From an uncultured Alphaproteobacteria bacterium (lineage in GTDB: Bacteria > Pseudomonadota > Alphaproteobacteria > Rhodobacterales > Rhodobacteraceae): a stretch of DNA of 39,790 bases. Below the pieces are notes generated by a model. The model was not told the origin of the DNA. It saw only the letters and a list, made by a program, of their open reading frames with translations, and ran no database searches. The translations under genes were made by a program, and so were the position numbers. Of this stretch, positions 33,333-39,790 are shown one piece after another (within the stretch, counting starts at the first letter, position 1; each line of letters begins with the position of its first letter). The DNA lies in assembly GCA_913031285.1 (NCBI GenBank), contig CAJWEI010000029.1:1-39790 (forward strand). Direction: 5' to 3'.

Positions 33333-34934
33333 TTATTCGTCTTTTTTGCTTTCTTCACCTAATTGATTATCTTCCAAAGAAGACGAAATTCCTTTGAGGC
33401 CATCGGCCACGTTTATGCCAACTTCTTCCCCTATTTTTTTAATTGCCGGCAATTGAAGTGCTAAGTCCAGCACACCATCAACTACTTTGTTGACACTAGA
33501 TCCACCTGAGGCTTCACCAGCCTCAGAGGCATCCGACTTAGAAAATCCGGAAATATTGTTGATGCGTATGCTTTCGATTTTCTCAGTAGGTTTCATCATT
33601 TTCTCAACTAACTCTGGTAGGACAGAGAGTTTTTGCCTGTGCAGCTTCATTTTAATAACTTCGCTGCTATATGAGTTATCAGCAGCTATGAGAGCGGACT
33701 TTCCCTGTGCTTTGGCTAGCATATCATCTTTGTCTGCTAAAGATTTTATTTTAAGTGCATCCGCTTCGGCACGGGCCATCGACACAACGGTCTCTACTTC
33801 CGAAGCAACACGCACATTATCGACTTCTGATTGCTCAGAAGCGCGAATTAGAGCAATATTTTTTTCTCTCTGTGCGATTTCTTTTTCTCGCTTTGACGAA
33901 ACCTCTTCTACTGCCAAAGCCTCACCCGCCTCCGCTTTTTTCACTTCAATAAGAGAATTAATCTCCTCAATGCGCTTTTGCGAAAGTTTGACCGAATTTT
34001 CGTACCTTGAACTCTCTAGCGAGAGTTCTTTTTTTAGTTTAGCTTGATTAACCTCTTGGTCTTTCGAAATTTCAAACTTACTAGTCTCCAACTCTCGTGA
34101 AATGCGAGCTTCTTCTCTGCGTCTTTCTGCCTGAGCCTGTTGCTCTGCAATATCAGCCTGATTTATAGCCCGAGCAGACTCAATGGCTTTGTGCTGGCTT
34201 ATTGAAGCTTCTTCTTCTTCTTGAGAAATTAAAAGCTTGCGTTTAGTTGCGTCGAGCTGGGTTTGACGTACCGAGACTTCTGCTTCCGCCTCAATTGCCG
34301 CTCTTTCTTTTTTGTTATTTGATATTACTTCAGCAAGTCTGCGCATACCAAGTGCGTTGAAGGCGTTGTTTTCATCAAGTGCGTTAAATGGGGTTTGATC
34401 CAGACGCGTAATAGCAACGGTCTCTAGTAAAAGACCATTCTTTGCCAGTTCAATGGATAAATATTCAGAAACTTCTTTACTATATTCGCCTCTTTTATCT
34501 TGAAGGCCGTCCATCGTATATTGCGCCGCCACAGTCATAAGGCAGTCAACCAACTTACCTTCAAGCGTTTCTGCGAGATCTACAGTCCTAAAGGATTTAC
34601 CAGCCAGAGCTTGCGCCGCTGTAGCGACGCCTTCTACAGAAGGATTCGCACGAACGTAAAACTCAGCCTCCATGTCCACGCGTAATCTATCTAGGGTGAT
34701 AATGGACTTCGGACCAGACCGAACAATCTCAAGCTTAGAGGTTTTCATGTTTACCTCAGACACTTTATGCAGGAAGGGTAATGCTAAGAAACCCCCTTCA
34801 ATAATGACGCGCTGGCCACCTGCTCCAGTTCTAACTAAAGCAACCTCACGGCTTGCCTTTCGATAATATCGATTCAGCAAAAATATCAATACAATAACCG
34901 AAATTATAAAAATAATGGCAGTAAACCAAATCAT
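33333..34934 (-). CDS. Flotillin-like membrane scaffold protein (SPFH domain)
   Basis: A 533-residue flotillin. One N-terminal membrane helix (WFTAIIFIISVIVLIFLLN, residues 3-21) is followed by an SPFH domain (SREVALVRTGAGGQRVIIEGG, IITLDRLRVDMEAEFYVRANP, LETVAITRLDQTPFNALDE), then a long charged coiled coil rich in Ala, Glu and Lys from about 200 to 430, and a low-complexity C-terminus. Flotillins oligomerise at the membrane and organise lipid domains and protein complexes. The YqiK/FloT class often has an NfeD-like partner gene; none is seen here. It lies between the AmiC-like sensor and the binding protein on the same strand, ending 32 bases before the chosen binding-protein start. GGAG precedes its ATG. 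A link to the transporter is inferred only from position. Confidence 0.9.
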   Translation of the reverse strand: MIWFTAIIFIISVIVLIFLLNRYYRKASREVALVRTGAGGQRVIIEGGFLALPFLHKVSEVNMKTSKLEIVRSGPKSIITLDRLRVDMEAEFYVRANPSVEGVATAAQALAGKSFRTVDLAETLEGKLVDCLMTVAAQYTMDGLQDKRGEYSKEVSEYLSIELAKNGLLLETVAITRLDQTPFNALDENNAFNALGMRRLAEVISNNKKERAAIEAEAEVSVRQTQLDATKRKLLISQEEEEASISQHKAIESARAINQADIAEQQAQAERRREEARISRELETSKFEISKDQEVNQAKLKKELSLESSRYENSVKLSQKRIEEINSLIEVKKAEAGEALAVEEVSSKREKEIAQREKNIALIRASEQSEVDNVRVASEVETVVSMARAEADALKIKSLADKDDMLAKAQGKSALIAADNSYSSEVIKMKLHRQKLSVLPELVEKMMKPTEKIESIRINNISGFSKSDASEAGEASGGSSVNKVVDGVLDLALQLPAIKKIGEEVGINVADGLKGISSSLEDNQLGEESKKDE

Positions 34935-35178
34935 TCTGCAACTCCATCAAGCGTAATATCAAAAAGATACTTCTGTCGGAAATCACGCACAAAATATCTT
35001 TGAATAAACCGGGCGTTGCCCAAAAGAAAACGTAACACAAACGATAGGTTGGTGCTAACCATCCGCGCGAACTCCTTGTATTTCGAGTCATCTACATGAT
35101 GATCTACAACCCGAATCTTTGATATCTTAAGGTTGATTTATTTAAGTTTCTAATTCAAGCAATTAGTTTCCAATTCAA

Positions 35179-36354
35179 TTAAATATTGTAATTGGCTGTT
35201 TCCATGAGCTCTTTTTCAACGTTATAAAAAAACCCATCCGCTCGTGCTAAATAGATTGGAAGTGACTTTTGATCATTGGAAACATATCTAGAATTGCGCA
35301 CGCTTTTATAGATTATAGGTAAACGAGATTGGCTTCCTGCCCCGGTCCAAGCTTCTCTGCATATCTGAGACAAACCCTTCAAAAAATGTATGCCCTCATA
35401 AGTCGATTGCCCTAGCGTATTAAGCGTTGGAGCAAGATCCCCATGCAACGCAAAATATTTTTCTTTGAACGCCGCGTTTCTGTCAGTCTTTAGAGATGCA
35501 AAGTAAGACGACGACGAAAACAGTCGCTTCAGTCCACCCAAACCACTTGCCAAAAGCGCATTTTCTTCTATTGCACCGGATAACCTTATCATGCTGCGAT
35601 GCCCTTCCAAATCGCCAAAATCCCGATTGAATTGTACTGCATCTTGTCCTATCAGCGAGATCAGAACTGCCTCGCTTTCAGAATTGATCATTTCCTCTAT
35701 TTCTCTAAAGAAATTTGGTTGACTGAATGGGACGTACTTCTCGTAACCTAGATCAGCGCCAAGCGCACGAAATTTTATCTTAGCATAAACGTTTGATACG
35801 CGAGGCCATAAATAATCATTTCCAATCAAAGCCCATTTTTTGGGTCGATATACTGAATGTAAATGCTCTATTGCTGAACCAAGCTGTTGCTCTGGTGTCT
35901 CGCCTATGGCAAATATACCTCTGGCAACTTCGCCTCCCTCATAAAGCGGCGTATAAACATACGGAATTCTGCCTTTTACAACTGTTTTTAGTCTCTCGCG
36001 CATTGAACTAATATGCATTCCAACAATAGCATTTATTGACTGGATGCCTATCAACGAGTTAACTAAGTCCTCAACAGGCAGATCGTTTTCAATTGCAGTA
36101 TCTATCATTATTAGCTCGATCTGCCGTCCGTTAATACCGTCAGCTTTATTTAATTCTTCTACTGCCACTTGAGCGCAGGCAATGCAAGAAGGCGCCCAAA
36201 GGCCGGCAGAGCCACGTAATGGTATCAAAAGTGCAATCCGAAAAATGCCAATCGAATCATTTAGGCCATGATCAAAAGGCGAAACAATAGTCTGAGGCAC
36301 ACCAATTTTGGTAACCCTTTGACGATATCGTTGCATTCCAGATTGAACCCTCAT
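35179..36354 (-). CDS. AmiC-like amide sensor (cytosolic periplasmic-binding-protein homologue)
   Basis: This 391-residue protein has the type I periplasmic-binding fold (IALLIPLRGSAGLWAPSCIACAQVAVEELN, IPYVYTPLYEGGEVARGIFAIGETPEQQL, KKWALIGNDYLWPR) but no signal peptide, so it should stay in the cytoplasm. AmiC of Pseudomonas and NhhC of Rhodococcus rhodochrous J1 are cytosolic binding-protein homologues that sense amides. It shares the YEGG and ETPEQQ patterns with the exported binding protein of the operon (YEGG, STPAQT). Starts at 36354 and 36336 are both possible. It is divergent from a MarR regulator, an arrangement recalling the NhhC/NhhD pair, and there is no AmiR-type antiterminator gene nearby. 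It probably reports the amide to the MarR protein or another regulator. Confidence 0.82.
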   Translation of the reverse strand: MRVQSGMQRYRQRVTKIGVPQTIVSPFDHGLNDSIGIFRIALLIPLRGSAGLWAPSCIACAQVAVEELNKADGINGRQIELIMIDTAIENDLPVEDLVNSLIGIQSINAIVGMHISSMRERLKTVVKGRIPYVYTPLYEGGEVARGIFAIGETPEQQLGSAIEHLHSVYRPKKWALIGNDYLWPRVSNVYAKIKFRALGADLGYEKYVPFSQPNFFREIEEMINSESEAVLISLIGQDAVQFNRDFGDLEGHRSMIRLSGAIEENALLASGLGGLKRLFSSSSYFASLKTDRNAAFKEKYFALHGDLAPTLNTLGQSTYEGIHFLKGLSQICREAWTGAGSQSRLPIIYKSVRNSRYVSNDQKSLPIYLARADGFFYNVEKELMETANYNI

Positions 36355-36693
36355 TATTAATGGCTATCGGAATTTGTTTTTGTTTCAAAGTCAACTCAAT
36401 AGCGACATAAAGTATTCATTATAATGTATTAAACTTTAATTATAATTTTTATCCAATCGACCTAGTACGAATTGTAAAAAGACCATTCTTCGTATTCATC
36501 ACAAAAATTTAGAACCGAATGCTTTGGTGACTGAATATTTATGCCAATTTAATAAAGACCAGATCAACAGTCATCTTTTACTAGTAATTTAGAGAGCTTC
36601 CCACTATTACACAAGATGAGGCGGTTAAATACTAATTGGTAATGTTGGACAATAGCAGTTCGAAATGGCTTTCACATTTAGAGATCTGGAGCG
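36355..36693. promoter_or_regulatory. Divergent AmiC-like/MarR promoter region
   Basis: This 339-base AT-rich region lies between the starts of two divergent regulators and should hold both promoters. The clearest element is the palindrome CATTATAATG at 36417-36426, flanked by TATT on both sides, about 63 bases from the AmiC-like start. It could be a MarR operator. Confidence 0.4.
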
Positions 36694-37137
36694 TTGAATA
36701 TAACAGTTTCAAAAACCCCATTTCCACTGGAAGAGCATATTTCATACCTGGTTGCTTCAGCTCACAGGAAGCTTCACTCAGAAATGGCTACTCAGCTCAA
36801 CGCTTTCGGTGTACGAGTTGAAAAGTGGCGTATTTTAGAAATCCTTAACAAAACCGAAAGTTCCACTATGTCGGATTTAGCACGGTTAGCATTGATGAAC
36901 CCGCCCACACTCACAAAAATGGTTGATAGGATGGTAGCAGATGGTCTGGTCCAGCGTCAAATTAATCATTACGACCAACGGAGCATAACACTGCTCATCA
37001 CAGCATTAGGCTTAGATTTAGTAAAAAAAATACGTCAACCAGCGATATACCAAAACTCAACTTTAGTTGAAAAATTGGGCTCCGAAAAAGCAAACTTAGT
37101 TAGAGAAGCTTTAGAAACATTGAATGAGCTTTTGTAA
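36694..37137 (+). CDS. MarR family transcriptional regulator
   Basis: A 147-residue winged-helix protein with the MarR layout: N-terminal dimerisation helix (LEEHISYLVASAHRKLHSEMATQL), DNA-binding helices (STMSDLARLALMNPPTLTKMVDRMVADGLVQRQ) and a wing (NHYDQRSITLLITALGLDL). It starts at TTG; an in-frame stop at 36679 and the lack of another start make this the only full-length choice. It is divergent from the AmiC-like sensor and so is likely the direct regulator of the amide operon, comparable with NhhD of the J1 nitrile hydratase system. Confidence 0.85.
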   Translation: MNITVSKTPFPLEEHISYLVASAHRKLHSEMATQLNAFGVRVEKWRILEILNKTESSTMSDLARLALMNPPTLTKMVDRMVADGLVQRQINHYDQRSITLLITALGLDLVKKIRQPAIYQNSTLVEKLGSEKANLVREALETLNELL

Positions 37138-38000
37138 TACTTTTAAAAGCTAGCTAGAAAAGCTTTTGAGCGCTGAATAACGTTCCAATGAATTTAAGTA
37201 ATTCATTATTTTCGCCATAAACTTAATCAATTTTGTAACTGATTTTTGGCTGATGTGACGAAGTTAGCCTGTTATTGAGCACCAAACATTAAGAATTTAG
37301 AGCTGGCACTAAAGCTAGTCTGGAAATCTGCACCTCAGGCATAATGCGACAGGTTGGCGAGTAAACAAATTGCACGCAGACATCAAAAGTTCTGAATTAC
37401 AACTACTCAGCCCACGAAAAATATCTAAGCCCCAGTTTTTTGGAGTTGAACAAAAGTCATTGCCTCCAGCTCTCATTGACCTCCACAAGCTTTAAGCAGT
37501 TTAGGTGGAACCATTTATTGCAAAATTCTGAATTTATGGCCACAGGTCAAGAAATTTTATCTATTGATATTACTCTTATATTTACGAGGTAGTAACGAAA
37601 TGGATATTCTGCTGCAGCTTTATCGGTAGAAACATTAAAACCTTTTATTTACTCTGCTAAAATAGCATAGTTTATGTAACTTATACTTTACCAGACTTAT
37701 TAGAACCTGTTTTAACCTATTACTTTGCTATGGATATAGAATACCCATCGTGACTTTTTTAAATCAACACGTAACGTATAAACACTATATGAAATTGGCT
37801 ATTACAGCCGTGACATTGGTCTGTCCATAAGAGTGGCTAAAACGCACAAAACTTCGCCATTTCTCTGTAAATAGCCTCTCACTTCAAAGCAGCACCCAGT
37901 GAGCGTAGGCTTGCTTAATAGCGGACCAACTTTTAAAATAATCGAAGATCCCTTTAGGTATATGGAGCGAGCGTCTAGCGCACTTCATAGCAACGGTTTA
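37138..38000. other. Long gene-poor region
   Basis: No gene could be identified in 863 bases. Just after the MarR gene AAAAGCT and AGCTTTT (about 37144-37166) form a weak AT-rich hairpin with no T-run. The rest is AT-rich with frequent stops in all frames; a degraded gene cannot be excluded. Confidence 0.5.
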
Positions 38001-39062
38001 TCAAAACTCTATTGGTGAGAATTGAATACCAAAGTTTGGTTCACTCCGATCAAAATAGTCAATGTTACTGTTTGTATTTGAATAGCCCAAGCTCAATGTA
38101 AACTTTGGATTGAAAGCATATTCAATGCTAAAATAAGTTGTCGCCTCTTCTTGAGAAAAACCAAGTATTTTTCCATTTCTAGCTTCAGAATAACTAAAAG
38201 CTAAGCTTAGATTACGCTCAAAAATCATTGTTCCAATATTTGCATCAATTCTAAATTTTGTAGCAAGAGTTTCTGGAATAGTCTCACCTATAATTAAGGA
38301 AACCGCACTAAATATACCATTTTGATGTATCGTATCCAAACCGAATACTAAGAGGCTTTGTGTAAAGCTGTGTTCAAAACTTCTTTTAAAACCGACACTA
38401 GCTTGGTTATAGCTATAGCCTTGCGTTTCAAACAGTCGCGCAAAACTTAAGATTGCTGTTTGACTTTCTACGTCTGTAAATTCTTTTTTCGTTCGGGCAC
38501 TGGTAACACATATGTCCACAAACCAATTCTGATCAACGTTGTTCTTACTGCAAACTGACAATGAATGTTGAGCCATGCCAAGATCATAGTCTAGCGAACG
38601 AGCATAAGTTCCATTTGCCGAAAAATCAAAATATTTACCTTCACCATTTATGTAGCGTCCCTTTGCCCCGGCACCTAACCCAGCTATCGTGCCCTGTTTG
38701 CGAAGAAGGTCACTGTCTCCGGCAAATATCAAAGTTCCTAGTTCTAGTGGTTTGTCTGGATTACCACCATTTATATTTGTGCTGTAATCAAGAACTGGAA
38801 AGGTGTATGGTTGCACAGTCAATTTATCTACTGCACCCGGCAGTCCAAGACCACTCGAGTACCCTTCACGCTTGTGAAAATAATCAAGCATTCGTATTTG
38901 TTGAATACCTACAAATTTTCCAGAGAGTTCTTTCGTCAGGCAGTAATTTACAATCCGACTACCTGCACCGCTAACAGTGCATGAGTGAGCCGAGGATGCT
39001 ATCACGAGGGGCACTACTGCGTAAACCATTGTAACGCTAAAGCCTTTAATAATTTGCCTCAA
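38001..39062 (-). CDS. Predicted outer-membrane beta-barrel protein, function unknown
   Basis: I do not recognise the family. The N-terminus (IIKGFSVTMVYAVVPLVIASSAHS, then Cys) is a Sec signal peptide; the cysteine is not in a convincing lipobox. The rest, about 325 residues, has many strands of alternating polar and hydrophobic residues (YFSIEYAFNPKFTLSLGYSNTN, LSLAFSYSEARNGK) and ends in Phe (IQFSPIEF), the BAM recognition pattern of outer-membrane barrels. Four cysteines in the first half could form disulfides. The frame opens with TTG at 39062; an ATG at residue 12 with AAAGG upstream is possible but would remove the positive n-region. No neighbour suggests its role. Confidence 0.65.
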   Translation of the reverse strand: MRQIIKGFSVTMVYAVVPLVIASSAHSCTVSGAGSRIVNYCLTKELSGKFVGIQQIRMLDYFHKREGYSSGLGLPGAVDKLTVQPYTFPVLDYSTNINGGNPDKPLELGTLIFAGDSDLLRKQGTIAGLGAGAKGRYINGEGKYFDFSANGTYARSLDYDLGMAQHSLSVCSKNNVDQNWFVDICVTSARTKKEFTDVESQTAILSFARLFETQGYSYNQASVGFKRSFEHSFTQSLLVFGLDTIHQNGIFSAVSLIIGETIPETLATKFRIDANIGTMIFERNLSLAFSYSEARNGKILGFSQEEATTYFSIEYAFNPKFTLSLGYSNTNSNIDYFDRSEPNFGIQFSPIEF

Positions 39063-39251
39063 GATAAATACTCAATCTAACATTTACAAAAAGTATATCA
39101 CTATCAAGTAAGATAGCCATCAGTCTCTAAGTATGAAAGGGAACGGTGTAATATGTCAACGAACCCATTTCTAACAAAGTGCAAGCTCTTTCGCGGCAAA
39201 CCAAAAACAATTTAAAGCAAGGTTTTTGTATTAAAGCATTTTAGAAGTTAA

Positions 39252-39497
39252 TTAGGGACAGCAACCGCAAGTACTCGCTTCAATAGCTTTCTTTTTAGCA
39301 GACTTAACCTTGACAGTTTTGACTGCAGGCAATGTCAACACCTTTTGTTTCTCTTCTTCAGCTCTTTTTATCAACTTTTGTTTTGCGTATTCTTGAATTG
39401 AAGGGAAGCCAAGTTTAATCGCTTTTTTTGTTTCATAAGCCAGACGACCCTTTAGATTATAAATAAAATCGTCTACATGCTCTTGTGTGACCTGCAT
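39252..39497 (-). CDS. Small basic protein with C-terminal CGCC motif
   Basis: An 81-residue hypothetical protein. It begins with helical sequence (MQVTQEHVDDFIYNLKGRLAYETKKAIKLG), continues with a Lys/Glu-rich helix (KQKLIKRAEEEKQKV), then a Lys/Val-rich linker, and ends in STCGCCP. The cysteine cluster could bind a metal or be modified. TAGGAAG lies 8 bases before the ATG, which supports translation. It is not recognised and has no partner gene visible. Confidence 0.65.
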   Translation of the reverse strand: MQVTQEHVDDFIYNLKGRLAYETKKAIKLGFPSIQEYAKQKLIKRAEEEKQKVLTLPAVKTVKVKSAKKKAIEASTCGCCP

Positions 39498-39790
39498 TAC
39501 AAAAACTTCCTAAAACTGTTAAATCCCTCACGACATAATTAATGGAAATAATTTGAAATAGCTAGTAACCTGTTAGTGATCCCCTCGAAGTTATAGTTCG
39601 AACCACAAATCTCCTACAAAGAGAAAGCTATAACTATTATAAAATTTAGTTCGACTTTATTTGTGATCACTTATTTGCTACTGCTTATGTTTGATTACAA
39701 AAGCCATCATAATAAATCTATGGAAAATGGTAGAAACACGGATGGACCCTTTTCTAAGGGTAACACTGCGCCTATATGGTCAGCAGTTAA
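39498..39790. other. AT-rich end of window
   Basis: Nothing recognisable. A GTTCGAAC-like stretch near 39597 recalls a tRNA T-loop but lacks the paired stem. Confidence 0.5.

Noticed and set aside
33487-34047. 186-codon antisense frame within the flotillin gene
   Set aside because: Ser/Phe/Leu-rich mirror of the coiled-coil coding sequence, not a gene.
34846-35091. 81-codon minus-strand frame upstream of the flotillin
   Set aside because: Overlaps the flotillin 5' end in another frame and has no ribosome site or family pattern. It was considered as the missing NfeD-like partner, but it shows no such features.
39590-39615. tRNA-like T-loop sequence (GTTCGAAC)
   Set aside because: The flanking bases do not form a T-stem and no acceptor or anticodon arm could be drawn on either strand.

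Overview
The window looks like an accessory chromosomal segment of a marine, Roseobacter-like alphaproteobacterium. This placement is inferred from the gene families (betaine and carnitine catabolism, many ABC uptake systems, Tat-exported binding proteins, CoA-linked degradation) and the fairly AT-rich DNA. No rRNA, tRNA, CRISPR array, intact insertion sequence or phage gene was seen. Intergenic gaps are long, and one methionine-synthase-like gene is clearly decayed.

Region 1 (1-10763) is a quaternary-amine catabolic island. It opens with the 3' end of a ProV-type glycine betaine transporter ATPase. A tight + strand operon follows: aldehyde dehydrogenase, LLM-type flavin monooxygenase, CaiD-like crotonobetainyl-CoA hydratase and L-carnitine dehydrogenase. 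A CdhR/GbdR-type regulator is divergent to a beta-keto acid cleavage enzyme (dehydrocarnitine cleavage, CdhC type), which is followed by an acyl-CoA dehydrogenase overlapping an ADP-forming acyl-CoA synthetase. Together these could take gamma-butyrobetaine through CoA esters to carnitine, then to betaine and acetoacetate. The same pair of direct repeats lies in front of the aldehyde dehydrogenase gene and in the cdhR/cdhC intergenic region, which suggests one regulon.

Region 2 (about 11285-24754) begins with a small unknown protein, then a compact unit of DUF1185 'amino acid synthesis' protein, alpha/beta hydrolase, ThDP enzyme and carboxymuconolactone-decarboxylase-like protein. A ureohydrolase (agmatinase family) and the MetE-like pseudogene follow. 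Next is a complete PotD-A-B-C-like ABC importer with an internal terminator and an unusual permease tail. An acyl-CoA synthetase stands alone after it.

Region 3 (25292-37137, mostly - strand) looks like an amide-scavenging island. It has a divergent AmiC-like sensor and MarR regulator, a flotillin, a Tat-exported amide/urea-type binding protein, two LivH/LivM-type permeases, a UrtD-like ATPase, a single reading frame joining a LivF-type ATPase to an amidase-signature hydrolase, and an acyl-CoA synthetase. The apparent logic is sense, import, hydrolyse and activate to CoA. The ATPase-amidase fusion, with a plausible internal start for free amidase, is the most unusual item in the window.

Region 4 (37138-39790) is sparse: a long gap, a predicted outer-membrane beta-barrel protein, and a small basic protein with a CGCC tail.
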